Positions 8,886-20,710 of a stretch of DNA of 43,195 nt are shown in pieces. The notes beneath the pieces are model-generated. The model was not told the origin of the DNA. It did not search any database and saw only the letters and a program-made list of their open reading frames with translations. This DNA is from Lingula anatina (Eukaryota; Brachiopoda; Lingulata; Lingulida; Lingulidae). Where the stretch lies: positions 179,416 through 222,610 of the forward strand of contig NW_019774358.1 in assembly GCF_001039355.2 (NCBI RefSeq), in the 5' to 3' direction. The position numbers and the translations under genes were made by a program. How positions within the stretch are numbered: position 1 is the stretch's first letter; each line of letters begins with the position of its first letter.

Positions 8886-9345
8886 GCATTTTGTGAACGC
8901 AGCTTTGGACTAGTTTTTAAACAAACATGATTGCAGTTCATCCGCTGTAATGTGGCAGTTGCGCTGATGCCAACTTGGACTATGACGTCTCCAAAGGATC
9001 ATATCTACAAGCAAGAATGGCTTATGTCACTGAAGTATATGCTATTTTCGATAAGGGCGTACAAAAAGTGAATAAAATACAATTCAAAGATTTTAAATTT
9101 CAAAGATTTTCCCACAGTCATCTAGGCATACTCTTTTCAAAACTCTAAGCTGGTGGGGGCACTTGCCTCCCCCCTTCCCCAACCTCTTGACCCGCTAAAT
9201 GTAACAATACAACATATTCCACCTTTTGAGAAGATATATAACAGACTTCTGAATATAAGATTTTATTTTTTATATTTAATGTCACTGTTTATCATAATAG
9301 CATTTTGTGTTAATCATTGTCGAATTATCTTCTCTGATTCTTTTT
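8886..9345. other. 3' flank of the SLC35G-like gene
   Basis: No gene is visible. Several AATAAA-type sequences on the minus strand (for example near 9257-9270) could serve as polyadenylation signals for the transporter gene ending at 9346. Confidence 0.4.
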
Positions 9346-11392
9346 TTATTTATTATTTTTTTGTGCTGTGTTCACATTTGGTTGCGGATAAGACAAAATG
9401 AAATCTTTGAAATAGTTCAAAGACTGAAAGTTAAGCTTAATCTTTTTACTGTTCAATACAACTTTATGTTTCTCGGAGGGCGTAGAAACTCCATTGACGG
9501 ACAGAGCATCCTGGTTGCCGTCAAAATTAGTATTTCCCTGGTCACCTGAACATTTCCTTATACTAAGAGCGATGACACACGCCAAAATCAGAAGAGATCC
9601 CACAACTGACGTCCATTTTGGGATGACATGAAGAATGGTCACTTGCCATGTGAAAACGAAGATTGGTTCACAAGTACGCACTATACTCACGATGGCGACG
9701 TTCTCAATCTGCAGCGCCATCTGGGAACTAATCCGGGCGGTAAATGCCATGACGCCATTCAACACGACAGCACACCAATCCAACCACGTGACCGGAAATG
9801 AAACGCCCCCTGTGGATAATACAACTATCCATGAAATAATGCCACTAAAGAGACCTATTGATGCTATGACAATTAGACTATGCACATGCTTCAGTTTTCT
9901 ACCAAAAAGCATGTTAATTGATGACGTCACGGCGGTCGCTATGGCCAGAGTGACACCTATCGGGTTAAGTGCGGCTGAGTCTCCCCAAAGAAAGCTGGGT
10001 CTGGATATTAGGACTATACCTACAGGAAAAAAATGTAAAATATCAATTCAAATTATTTAGTGTGAAAAATATATTACTGAAGAAAAAGATAATAATAATA
10101 ATAAAATTTTGACATAATTCGTCACTGTCCCATTTATTGGAAACATTTTTTCAAAATTAGAGACGCTCTTCTAATCGAGTTGACTTTAAACGAAATGTGG
10201 ACTTAGCAACAAGTATGAAACATAACTGCATAACTGTTTTTTATCACGTTTTGAAGGAGAGCATTGAAATATAAAACAACAAAAGTAATCATATACAAAT
10301 GGGTCAAGTAAAAATCATGTTGATGTTACACAAAATGTGTGGGTTACATTTTTATGAGGAATGACCCAGTTCGAAACTTTGACACGTATAGGGCTAAATT
10401 GGTTAAGGAGAATTATTGGGTAAAAATAATTGAATTCGATCTCTCTCTCTCTCAGACTCACCTGTTAACATGACCAATGTAAGGAAAGCCTCCACAAGGC
10501 CACACGGTTCCTTCAGTATAACACGGGCCAGAATGACCGAATATATAGGGTTGGTGTACTCCAGAACAGAGGCATCTCCTATTGGAAGGTATCTAAAAGC
10601 ATTGAACGCACACCACGCCGTTAAATACGCCATGCTGCCCCGAATAACAACGAAGACGCAGTCTTTTATTGATTTCAAGCCCGTCTTGGGAATAATTTCC
10701 TTATCATTCAAGGAATTCTGTTTCTGAGATTCAGTGTCTGAGTTCAATTTTTTTCTATCATTGTTTTCCACCTTAGATTCATTCAGCTTTTTTGTAACCT
10801 CTTTCATAGACTTTTCATTCTCAAAATGCGCTATGGTCGTTTCATATTTTCTCTCGGATATGCCATTCGTAACACCAACTTGAGATATTTCTCTCTGTAA
10901 TCTTCTTTCTCCTTTTATTATATCTCCATGATGATTCTGCTTATCATCCTGCTGTTTTTTCTTGGATTTCACTTCCTGAGAGTTCTTCATATCGGCTTTT
11001 TCTCCCTCACACATGAAAGTCAAAATATCGGAGTTACTCTCCTCGGAGTCATTTCTCTGGGAATTCCTAGTCTCCTGATGATTTTCTTCGAAGTAGAACA
11101 ACTTTGAAGCATTACTGTCGACCACTGTATCATTCCTCGTGCAGTTGTTTACATTCAATTGGTCTGTTCGCTCGGGATATTCGCGCTCAAAATCTTGTTG
11201 CCTAGCAATCCAAAGCCAGGCGGGGACAGCGAAAACGAAAATGACGACGTGCTGGAAGGCCAAAAACACGAGGACAGAGATTTCTTGAAAACTGCCGACG
11301 AGAAGTGCCGACACTGACAGTGTAATAGCCGACAGCACTGACAGAAAGAGTCCCGCTGCGCCATTGTGAAGATGACAAGCAGTCTTTTCCAT
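9346..11392 (-). CDS. SLC35G-like EamA/DMT membrane transporter, two exons
   Basis: Exon 1 is 11392-10462 and exon 2 is 10019-9346. The 442-base intron has donor ACAG|GTGAGT and acceptor TTTCCTGTAG. The exons join in frame (ATG-TTA-ACA-G|GT) to give 1605 bases, that is 534 residues. The product resembles SLC35G1-type members of the drug/metabolite transporter superfamily. An N-terminal hairpin (about 13-62) precedes a conserved EamA block (YLPIGDASVLEYTNPIYSVI), then a PSFLWG loop, and the second EamA repeat ends with ALQIEN...EPIFVFTWQ and a terminal SIRK. Family members have 10 helices and are about 365-400 residues long. The excess here is a charged insertion at about 67-240 and a polar tail. 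Substrate is unknown. The start ATG sits immediately before the first hydrophobic region, so no upstream coding exon is required. Confidence 0.85.
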
Positions 11393-12388
11393 GCTCCCGA
11401 ATACGCTTTGTTGTCCAAACGATAAGATGTACCTGTAACCGGTTGATAAGTGGTCACCAATTTCCCGCCTCTTGTACCACGTGGGTCATGTGAGCGGGAA
11501 TCTAAATTGCCTGCTCCCGTTCAAATCTGTGTGTCATTTTCACAGCTGTTTCTACGTCATTCATTAGTCTTTCTAGTACTGGTACAGTGTATGTACTTAT
11601 ACAGTTATAGGGAGCTGATCCACAACATAATCTGCTGGTTGTTATACTCTGCTTCATACTCATGGTACCCGTATCTAAATAAAAAGAAAGCAATATTTAT
11701 TCATTAGCGATGCATCCATTTACCGGTATTTGTTTGAGAGAGAGAGAGAAAGATACATGTAGATAGCGAGAGACAGAGAGAGCTCTTTATATTTGGTTTT
11801 TGGCTACATTAAAGTAGTACAGCATAACAATTGTCCATTCATTTAGAACTAAATTATTTAATTCGAAATGGTTAAAAACATCACTTTACTGCCTGTAGCT
11901 ATCTTAGGCATGGTGTTAAGGTCCACTGAAGGCAAGTGATAAACTCACTCATTTACATATTATGTTTATATAATAAGTCATTATTATCATTCACTTTAGT
12001 TCAGTCTTGCATGAATATTTATCATTCTATGTTTAAGTATGCCTGGGGCATACATGTATGCACATCTGATAAGTAGAAACCATCACTTGTTATCTATTGC
12101 ATTGCAATTAGTATTTAAATCAGTTGCTGCCACTGTGGCATGGAGATAGATTACCTGTAGATAATGTGTATAAATGTTGAATGCTTGAACTTAATAAAGA
12201 GACTTTTAGAGTTGGAACTGAACATGTGAGTTCCTTGTTATTTTCCCTCTCCCATGTATCAGTGACAAGTAAAATGTTAGAAGAACATGGAATGAAGAAT
12301 AGGGAGGAACATGGACTCCTACAATGGGTCTAGCAATGATAAGGAGAAAATTGATTAAATTTCTATGAAAGCTGTAACATTTACTAAT
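11393..12388. other. Intergenic DNA with a GA-rich microsatellite
   Basis: Contains the presumed promoter side of the SLC35G-like gene. A GA-rich low-complexity stretch lies at about 11736-11783. No gene is supported; small frames at 11450-11707 and 11502-11693 have no recognisable content. Confidence 0.4.
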
Positions 12389-12705
12389 GTTACGGTTTGG
12401 CCCGTCTTAGCTGTTATGCACATCGGTGGAGATAGCGTTTTACTTTTTTGACTAGAGCACGCGCTTATCATAGTTATGTTCTGATCATTAAAAGTCACTA
12501 ATTCCCGCAATGAGGTAAGACTTTATGAATCATTTAGTAATTTAAACAGTTAATAAGAACTTTATAAGTTGTAATTGTAACATAATTTAAGGATAATTTC
12601 TTAATTTGATGTATTTTGTTCATTTCAGTTTCTACGTGACAATTTCAATGACAAGCAAATAAAATAGATGTGAAAAAGACTAAAGAAGTTTGCTTATTCG
12701 TAACA
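12389..12705 (+). repeat. BEL/Pao long terminal repeat
   Basis: The 317-base stretch starts TGTTACGG and ends CGTAACA, giving the TG...CA ends and inverted TGTTAC/GTAACA termini typical of LTRs. It lies 86 bases upstream of a BEL/Pao gag ATG. A 31-base duplication follows (12706-12767, GTAGAAACTCAGCGACG...). No second copy of this LTR is found in the window, so both BEL copies lack a 3' LTR here. Confidence 0.65.
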
Positions 12706-12791
12706 GTAGAAACTCAGCGACGATTTAGTGAAAGATAGTAGAAACTCAGCGACGATTTAGTGAAAGACGATCAGCATAGTATTTAGAAAAG

Positions 12792-13658
12792 ATGGCAACA
12801 CAAGCAGAAATGATACTGCTGCAAGCAGAACTGAAAAGGGTAGAGTCGGATATAGACCAAACCATGTGTGAGTTGGAAAAGCATTTTAATTTCACAAAGT
12901 CAAATATAAAAAAGACATCTACGCCCAAAAACGCACTAACATCTTGTGCCCCACTCACTTTGTGTGAGCAAACTACGATAGCAAAGGAACTCGGTAAACC
13001 AAGAATTCAGATTCAAGTATTTGAAGGTGACCCGATCAAATATGTGCTGTTTAAGAGACAGTTCAAAAGTAGAATCATAGAAACATGCGACTCTGATGAT
13101 GAAAAACTGAACTATCTACTGCAATACACCAGAGGTGAGCCTCATGAAATTACGCTAGGTTTCGCTCACTTAGATGCAACCATTGGTTTCAAGGCCGCAT
13201 GGAAGGAATTTGAGAGAAGGTATGGGGACCAAGAACAGATTGCGACATCGTATATAAACCGTGCCTTACAGTGGCCAGTGATAAAGCATGATGATTATGT
13301 CGCATTAGACAAATACGGCATATTTTTAAGGGAATGTGAATATGCAGTAAAAGAAATAGATGCCATTCCAGTCCTCGAGTATCCCGATAACCTTAAGAGG
13401 CTAATGACGAAGCTGCCGCTCAAATTGCATGATAAATGGAGAAGCATAGTATATGAAAGGAAGGAAAGGGGACAGAAGATAACCTTTCAGGTTTTCGTCG
13501 ATTTTGTGCAGAAAGAAGCACGAAAATTGGCTGACCCCATTTTTGGAAAGGTTCCACCGCCACCAGAGAGACCTATACCAGCACCAAGGAGAAGAGTTCC
13601 AGCACAAACAGTACTGTCTAGTGCCTCTGCATCCAGCAACGAAAGACACGTTCACAAG
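12792..13658 (+). pseudogene. BEL/Pao gag, copy 1, truncated at 3' side
   Basis: The ATG at 12792 starts a gag-like frame with the Pao-type gag region (DUF1759-like), for example TFQVFVDFVQKEARKLADP, and an N-terminal coiled-coil-like segment with a leucine-rich start. The frame is intact to 13658 and includes an 86-base segment that is missing from the second copy at 14787. At 13659 there is an N. After it the sequence no longer matches the BEL copy, although copy 2 continues into a zinc knuckle. The frame runs on to 13721 through unrelated sequence. Confidence 0.75.
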
Positions 13659-13739
13659 NGTGACAAGGAGCAATGTCATCCTGGTGAACAAATGGATAAT
13701 TCCTGTCACCAAACATGTTAGTAATAGATGGTAGCAAGC

Positions 13740-14395
13740 CTGACTCTAAAACACCGATATATTTCTAGTGATTCATGTTTCCATTAACCACTATCAATTT
13801 GCCCAAGCCATGGATGCTGATGCAGCCCCACACCATGACGAATATGGTGCTCCGGGTTCGAAAATTAAGTGCATGTGGTTCAAATGCTTTACCAGCAGTT
13901 TGCCAGCATAGTACCCGTCTGTCGTCAGAGGTCTGACCAAAGCGACATTCATCAGAAAAAAATATATATAGGACCAATTGTCATGAACTGTCCAGTTCCA
14001 GATCCGGTTGACCCTAGTTTACTCTACGTTGCCTGTTTTGTAACGATATAAGAGGTTTCAGTCTTGCTACACTACTGTACACTCTCTGAGCATGTAACCG
14101 ACGCCTAGCAATGTTCACAGACACATTATTATGTGTGAAATTGTTCCACTGTGTTGTCAACTGACAAGCAGTGTCGAACTTTGACAACCTGGACATCAAA
14201 ATCAGTCGTCGGTCTTCACGGCCATTATTTTTTCTTGGACGACCCATCAGAGGCAATTTGTCTCTTGATCCAGTGTTTCTATACCGAGATCAGACCCTCT
14301 GCACGGTTCTGACTGAACAATTCAATTGTATCGATATTCTGACATTGCTTATATTCCGCCTCTTCAGGTTAATAACTTGCACCTATAACCGTTAG
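13740..14395 (-). pseudogene. Tc1/mariner transposase remnant
   Basis: On the minus strand, pieces of a Tc1-type transposase follow one another in a single frame: an HTH-like SVRTVQRV segment (about 14340), the GRPRKN linker (about 14240), an RRRLHAQ segment, and the catalytic-domain start SDECRF with VMVWGCIS (about 13950-13820). At least three in-frame stops break it, near 14314, 14014 and 13983. The part carrying the second Asp and the last acidic residue is absent, so it is dead. It lies between the two BEL/Pao pieces and probably inserted in or beside one of them. Confidence 0.75.
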
Positions 14396-14740
14396 ATAAT
14401 TGCCTGTATCTTGCCATTTTGGAGGAAGACAGGAATAACATTTGCTGTACATGTACAAGACCAACAATACAATTCCATGGTATAGCGGTTTTATACTCAT
14501 TAGTCACATTATAAGTAGACCAGGCATTATAAGTACCCAAGATCTGCCTACTTTTATTACTCTTAGTTAGGGGGTGACACTTCTTTTGTCCAGTGTGTGT
14601 AGTTTATTTTTGCATTGTATTGGATTAATGTGGCAGTCTAAGGTTGTCCTAGGTGGTTTTCAAGTTTATGCACCCGGTTTTAATATCATTTAGCGATTTT
14701 ACGACAATCGTTTACTATCCAATCAAGGTGTCAGCCGAGC
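14396..14740. other. Spacer before BEL/Pao copy 2, nothing recognised
   Basis: No LTR like 12389-12705 is found here even though BEL/Pao sequence starts at about 14741 with the GGCGACGATTTAGTG segment. This means copy 2 is missing its 5' LTR. Confidence 0.4.
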
Positions 14741-14786
14741 GTGGCGACGATTTAGTGAAAGACGATCAGCATAGTATTTAGAAAAG

Positions 14787-15656
14787 ATGGCAACACAAGC
14801 GGAAATGATACTTCTGCAAGCAGAACTGAAAAGGGTAGAGTCGGATATAAACCAAACCATGTGTGAGTTGGAAAAGCATTTTAACTTCACAAAGTCAAAT
14901 ATAAAAAAGACTTCTACGCCCAAAAACGCACTAACATCTTGTGCCCCACTCACTTTGTGTGAGCAAACTATGATAGCAAAGGAACTCAGTAAACCAAGAA
15001 TTCAGATTCGAAAAACTGAACTATCTACTGCAATACACCAGAGGTGAGCCTCATGAAATTACGCTAGGTTTCGCTCACTTAGATGCATCCATTGGTTTCA
15101 AGGCCACATGGAAGGAAATGAGAGAAGGTATGGGGACCAAGAACAGATTGCGACATCGTATATAAACCGTGCCTTACAGTGGCCAGTGATAAAGCATGAT
15201 GATTATGTCGCACTAGACAAATACGGCATATTTTTAAGGGAATGTGAGTATGCAGTAAAAGAAATAGATGCCATCCCAGTCCTCGAGTATCCTGATAACC
15301 TTAAGACGCTAATGACAAAGCTGCCGCTCAAATTGCATGATAAATGGAGAAGCATAGTGTATGAAAGGAAGGAAAAGGGACAGAAGATAACATTTCAGTT
15401 ATTCGTAGATTTTGTGCAGAAAGAAGCACGTAAATTGGCTGACCCCATTTTTGGAAAGGTTCCACCACCACCAGAGAGACCTATACCAGCACCAAGGAGA
15501 AGAGTTCCAGCACAAACAGTACTGTACAGTAGGCTACCTCTGCATCCAGCAACGAAAGACACGTTCACAAGTGTATATTATGCAAGGAACAACATAAACT
15601 TCACCAATGCCCAGAAATGCAAGAAAAGACAATGGATGAAAGAATCGGCATTATAA
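14787..15656 (+). pseudogene. BEL/Pao gag, copy 2, with internal deletions
   Basis: The frame starts like copy 1. It loses 86 bases (between the equivalents of 13014 and 13101) and then 1 more base near 15118, a net loss of 87 bases. The gag frame is therefore wrong only between about 15014 and 15118, and is restored afterwards. A stop at 15045-15047 falls in that interval. Near 15530-15545 a small insertion relative to copy 1 moves the rest into another frame. The first zinc knuckle (CILCKEQHKLHQC, about 15571-15609) is read in that other frame. Confidence 0.75.
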
Positions 15657-16582
15657 AGAATAATGGGTTATGTTTTGGGTGCCTTGCATATGGTCACAGA
15701 AAACATGAATGCAGAAGTAAAATGAAATGCCAAAAATGTAACTCTTATCATCCAACAATTCTACATGATGACAATTACACTAGTAAAGTAGTGGGAGCAG
15801 CTGTATGCCATACCACCCACAGTTCTGAGAATGTGCATTCCATGATAGTGCCAGTTGTAGTGCACCACGAGGATAATCCAGACATTTTTTCAGTGGTATA
15901 TGCAGTACTAGACGAGCAGTCAGATGCCTGCTTTGTAAAGTCCTCGACCCTCAGTGAACTCGAATGTAAAGGGAAGCATATAGACATCAGACTTTCAACC
16001 ATACTTGGAGAAAAAACCGTCCCGAGCAGGAAAGTTGGAGGACTTGTTGTGAGAGGTCTGAACCAAGAGACATTGATTGAGCTTCCAGATACATACTCCA
16101 GAGACTCCATTCCAGTTAAGCGATCGCAGATACCCAGACCAGAAACTGCTAAGAAATGGCCACACTTGCACTCAATTGCTGATAAGATTACTCCTTATCG
16201 CCCAGACTTAGAGGTAGGGCTGCTGTTGGGAGTAAACTGTATGAAGGCCATTAGAGGTCTGGAATACGTACATGGTAGAGGAGAGGACTCATATGCATAC
16301 AGATGTAACCAAGGTTGGGGTATAGTAGGGCCAGTGGATAAATCAAGACCCATAGATGAGAACAAGAGCTTTGCAACACATGCCTTTGTCTTTAGAACAC
16401 AAGTGACAGAGATCAGCCCCGCTGAGGTTTGCAGTCTCTTTGACCAAGGTTTCGACCAACAGAAAGATGAAAGGTTAAGCCTTCAAGACCAGAAGTTCAT
16501 GAAGATTATGAAGGAGGGCATACATTTCAACGAGGGTTTTTACGAGATGCCACTACCATTTAAAGATGGACATCCAGCATGA
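15617..16582 (+). pseudogene. BEL/Pao zinc knuckle, aspartic protease and pre-RT region
   Basis: This frame holds a CCHC-type knuckle (CFGCLAYGHRKHEC) and a second Cys/His cluster (CQKCNSYHPTILH). A DUF1758-like aspartic protease follows with LDEQSDACFV in place of the usual D-T/S-G active site, as is normal for BEL/Pao elements. The linker to RT contains the GLLLGVN segment. TGA at 16580-16582 stops it. The same frame then continues with plausible BEL coding sequence (KPAAEIRLEQL...) into the RT frame, so this is a point nonsense mutation. Confidence 0.8.
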
Positions 16583-16675
16583 CCAAACAACAAACCAGCA
16601 GCTGAGATCAGACTAGAGCAGCTAAGGAAAAGGCTAATCCACAACCCGAAGTATTATGAGCACTATAACAGTTTT

Positions 16676-17965
16676 ATGCAGGGCCTCATAGATAAATGCT
16701 ATGCAGAAGAATCACCTCATGAAGATGGAGGTTGGTACTTACCACATCATGGTGTATATCACCCCAAGAAACGTGAGAAATTACGAGTGGTGCTTGATGC
16801 CAGTGCAAAACATGAAAATGTCGCGCTAAACGACTGCCTGTTGAAAGGACCTGGTCAGAATAACTCGCTCATAGGTGTTTTATTGAGGTTTAGAGAGCAG
16901 CCAGTAGCAAACATGGGTGACATGGAGAACATGTTTCACATGTTTAAAGTGAAAGAAGAGGATAGAAAGTTTTTACAGTTCCTATGGTGGAAAGACGGTG
17001 ACCTCAATAGTAATCACATCAAATACAGAATGACGTCTCATATATTTGGAGCGATAAGTTCACCAGCATGCGCATTGTATGGACTGAGGAAACTAGCAGA
17101 GGACTACCAAGATGAGTATTCATCAAACGTCATTGCCTTTCTTAAGAATGACTTTTATGTAGACGATGGACTCAAGAGCATCGAGTCAAGTGAAGAAGCT
17201 ATACATCTTATTAGTGAAACAAGAGAGCTGCTGAACAAAGGTAACCTAAGACTTCACAAGCTAGTATCAAACAACCGTGAAGTGATGAATACAATCCCAA
17301 TGTCAGAGCGAGCCAAAGAAATGAGAAACATTGACCTTAACAGAGACACATTGCCAATATGCCCAGCTTTAGGAGTACAGTGGTGTGTAGAAGCGGACAG
17401 TTTTCAGTTTAAGGTCCAGATCAATGATAAGCCATTAACAAGAAGGGGCATTCTCTCCACTGTAAGTTGCATATTTGACCCTTTAGGCCTTGTCTCACCA
17501 TTCATCCTTGGCGGTAAGAAAATTCTCCAAGAGCTACGCAGAGACGGTGCAGAGTGGGATGATCAAGTGCCAGAGAGTATTAGTTGCAGATGGGAAAGAT
17601 GGCGCTCAGATTTGCTGAACTTAACCAAGTTGAATATACCACGGTGCTATAAGCCAAATGATTTTGGTGAAGTGACTACTGCAGAACTTCATCACTTCTC
17701 AGATGCCAGTGTAGAAGGCCTAGGTCAGAGTAGTTACTTGAGACTTAAAAGCAACACAGGAAGAATAGCAACCACGTTAGTTATGGGCAAGTCCAAGGTA
17801 GCTCCCTCTAAACCAGTGATAGTCCCACGCCTAGAGTTGTCAGCAGCAGTGATGTCTATAAAGGTGGGGAGCTTTCTTGCCAAGGAGTTAGAGTATGAGG
17901 ACATCGCCCATGTGTATTGGACTGACAGCAAGGTTGTTCTAGGGTATGTCAATAATGATGCTTAG
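16676..17965 (+). pseudogene. BEL/Pao reverse transcriptase and RNase H region
   Basis: The RT begins at LRVVLDASAKHENVALND (about residue 36-53). The first catalytic Asp lies in GDMENMFHMF (Asp82) and the YVDD box is at 161-164. The HFSDASVEGLGQ segment near residue 345 and WTDSKVVLGYV at the end mark the RNase H domain. A TAG at 17963-17965 stops the frame. Immediately after it the same frame continues with RCHVFVANRIQQIR, the normal continuation in this family. The domain is otherwise well preserved. Confidence 0.85.
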
Positions 17966-18085
17966 AGATGTCATGTCTTTGTAGCTAATAGAATACAACA
18001 AATTAGAGAAGTCAGTCAGCCGTCGCAATGGAGGCATGTTAAGTCCAGTGACAACCCAGCTGATATAGCCTCCAGGGGAACAGGT

Positions 18086-19015
18086 GTGACAGAGCTATTA
18101 CAGAATGAACAGTGGTGGAATGGGCCAGACTTCCTGCTCATTGATGAACCACTATCTACCACTAATACCCAATTCAGACTAGCACCAGATGACCCAGAAG
18201 TACGCAAATCTGAAGTCAATGTATTTGCTCCTAATGTAGAAACCAACCACGATCACTTGTCTGATGTATTGAAAAGGTTTTCTTCCTGGAACATAGCAAC
18301 ACGAGTTGTTATGTGGTGTTTACGATTCATACAAAAGCTGAAACAAGCTAAGAACAGGAAATCTACACAGCAGAACACAGTTGAGGCCAGAAATGAACCG
18401 TTGAATGTTCAAGAAATACAAGTGGCAGAAAAGATCATTCTCAAGTCAACACAGACTGCTACATTTGAGAAGGAAATTGAAATACTGAAAGCAATTAACA
18501 GAGAAGATAATAGTGAACACACAGAGAGAAAACAGGCAAGATATCGCAACGAACAAATCAAGAAAACCAGGTCACTATACCGCCTAGACCCATTTTTATG
18601 TGAAGATGGACAACTCAGAGTAGGTGGTCGTATAAAGAGGGCAAATCTACTCAGAGAGCTTACGCACCCAGTGATTCTGCCTAAGCATCATCACGTTACA
18701 AATCTCATTATTGACCACTATCATACACGATGCGGACATTCAGGAAGTGGCATTACTCTTAATGAAGTCCGAGCTAGTGGTTATTGGATAATTTCTGGCC
18801 GTGCCAAGATTGGATCATATATATGGAAATGTGTGACCTGTCGTAAGCTACGAGCAAACTCACAGAGTCAGAAAACGTCAGATCTTCCAGCTGACAGACT
18901 GGAACATGCACCTCCATTCACCTACAGTGCAGTAGATTTCTTTGGACCATTCTATGTGAAGGAGGGAAGAAAGCAGATGAAAAGATATGGTGCTATGTTT
19001 ACATTTAATCTATGA
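18086..19015 (+). pseudogene. BEL/Pao RNase H end and integrase start, truncated
   Basis: This continues the frame of the RT segment. It carries the integrase zinc domain as H-x-H spacing followed by CVTC (about 18720-18840), then LEHAPPFTYSAVDFFGPF with the first catalytic Asp of the DDE core. Coding similarity ends near 19004 after KRYGAMFT, so the other two catalytic residues and the whole C-terminal domain are absent. The last few codons come from the adjoining repeat. Confidence 0.8.
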
Positions 19016-19280
19016 ATACTATTTTTCACAAAAGCTCTTTTTTTACAGACACCATCGTTTCATTTGCAAGTAAAACCTCAACTGCAATCGACAAGCAGAA
19101 ATCTCACTGGTTGTCATTAATATTTTACAGTCCTGCTAAAGCAGTTACTCATGCTAATATATGCCACCTAGCCATCTATAGAGAAAGCTTTAGACCGGAA
19201 CAATATGAAAAAGTCAATTCATCTTGAACTTGGGTGATCCCGTTGCCATGGTAACTTTGTGCAAGCACAAAAACTTCAAA
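19005..19280 (+). repeat. Dispersed repeat R1, copy 1
   Basis: About 240 bases resemble 42903-43175 in the same orientation, at an estimated 80-85% identity. The best-conserved blocks are a CATCGTTTCATTTGCAAG segment, a GAGAAAGCTTTAGACC segment and a TTCATCTTGAACTTGGGTGA segment. It begins where the BEL/Pao copy is cut. It has no coding potential. The 3' side turns A-rich in both copies. Class unknown. Confidence 0.7.
19240..19253. promoter_or_regulatory. Perfect X-box-like palindrome
   Basis: GTTGCCATGGTAAC fits the RFX-type X-box consensus GTNRCC-N(0-3)-RGYAAC. The R1 copy at 43150 has a degraded version. It sits inside a repeat, so function is doubtful. Confidence 0.25.
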
Positions 19281-19362
19281 AATACACAACTGTGCCTTGA
19301 AAAGAAAACCAAATGTCCATTGATACAAGAATGAAGGTACTCTAAAATAAACATTTACAATC

Positions 19363-19385
19363 ACACACACACACACACACACACA
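19363..19385. repeat. CA microsatellite
   Basis: A run of about 11 CA dinucleotides. Confidence 0.9.
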
Positions 19386-19424
19386 TGTATATATATTAAC
19401 CCAGTTGAAATACCATAGAAACAA

Positions 19425-20710
19425 TGTTTAAATGTATTTAAGTTATCAGTGCCACAGGTAGCACCCGTTGTGATATATTGAGGTAGGTAGCGGATAGGAT
19501 TATGCATTGGTGTATGTCGTATATTTTAAGGTGTTTGTGTTTCCTTGCCTTGCATTGCATTAAGAAGTTGGGGTATAGTTCTACCACATGCCTCATGAAC
19601 TATAATTGCCGTTTTCCTACACGAGGCCAAGCTTTTGTAGCACAAACGCACAAATGAACGACCCAGACATGAATTTACTACCTGCGCTTTTAGTCAGTGA
19701 CGAGGTTTCCGTGCTGTTGGCTTACTCTACATACTATTGAACGTGGTTAAAATGAAGACCGCAAGTATGAATTGAGTGCTGATTCAACACTTATGAAACC
19801 ATTTTAGCTGGAGCAAAAATGACGCTAGCTACTAAAAGTGCACGATGATTAATTCCAGGTGATACATGTGTACTTGGTTCAAGCTGACCACAATAATAAG
19901 GAAACTGCCAGTTGACATTCATTAAAGCAGTGTTATTGCCATAGACTGAATATGAAGACATCCACTTGGGACCTGTTTCAGAAAATGGTGTTTTGAGCTC
20001 TTGGTCGAAGCTTAGGCTTCTGAAATGCAGTTAACTTCTATTGTTCTAAGACAAACCAACTAATATAATATCAACAAAAATTTACCCCCCCTCCCCATCA
20101 ACATCGACTATTGTCTTGGTCGTAAGAGAATAAAAGAACGTACCTCTATTAAAATCAGTTCCACTGGTAAGTCATCTAGTAGAAATTCAAGCGATGACTG
20201 TTTTGACACACCTTTACGCTTTGCATTAAATATCAATGGTTTTATATGAATTTTGAAGATGGCGCCGTTATCTTATAATTTGTTTTTAGAGTAAAGAATT
20301 GCTCAGTCAGGGATTTAGAGGGGGCGTCAGGGGGGGGGGGGTCCTGACACCCCCTCGCTTTCTTAAAAAAAGCACATTAATATTCTCCTCTTGGAATTAA
20401 AATTTGACTGTCTGATCTATTGTACTAAACCGTACCAAATGGTACCGTTCGCTCTCTAAAATACCAAATATTTTCGGGGCCTTCAGTGGGCCCTGAACCC
20501 GCGGACCTCCCATTAAATGATCCTGGATCCGTCACTGGTCTGTCCGTCGTGTGTCTCTGTATGTGTTTGTGTGTTGAATAAAATTGGAATTGAAAATAAA
20601 TTTAAATCCTAAATTTAATAAGGCTTATTCTACACGTTGTTTGTGCTCATGTTCGGAGTCCTGTCAAGATTTGTGAGTAAGAGGGTGAGAGGGGGGGGGA
20701 GGGGAGCCAC
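19425..20710. other. Intergenic DNA, nothing recognised
   Basis: No reading frame or structure is supported. Poly-G runs at about 20331-20342 and 20690-20700 break low-complexity DNA. Confidence 0.4.

Larger units (their letters stand above)
14741..19004 (+). mobile_element. BEL/Pao retrotransposon copy 2, no LTRs, broken
   Basis: The 4.26-kb segment keeps the BEL/Pao order: gag, CCHC knuckles, aspartic protease, RT, RNase H, then the integrase zinc domain and the start of the integrase core. Its first 900 bases are about 95% identical to 12740-13658, apart from small deletions. It has no LTR on either side and stops abruptly inside the integrase core at about 19004, where an unrelated dispersed repeat starts. 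Two nonsense codons and several frameshifts mean it cannot be autonomous as assembled. Confidence 0.88.

Noticed and set aside
9635-10060. Plus-strand frame of 141 codons
   Set aside because: It is antisense to exon 2 of the SLC35G-like gene.
11869-11940. Short signal-peptide-like frame (MVKNITLLPVAILGMV...)
   Set aside because: It stops after 23 codons without a usable donor, so there is no support for a gene.
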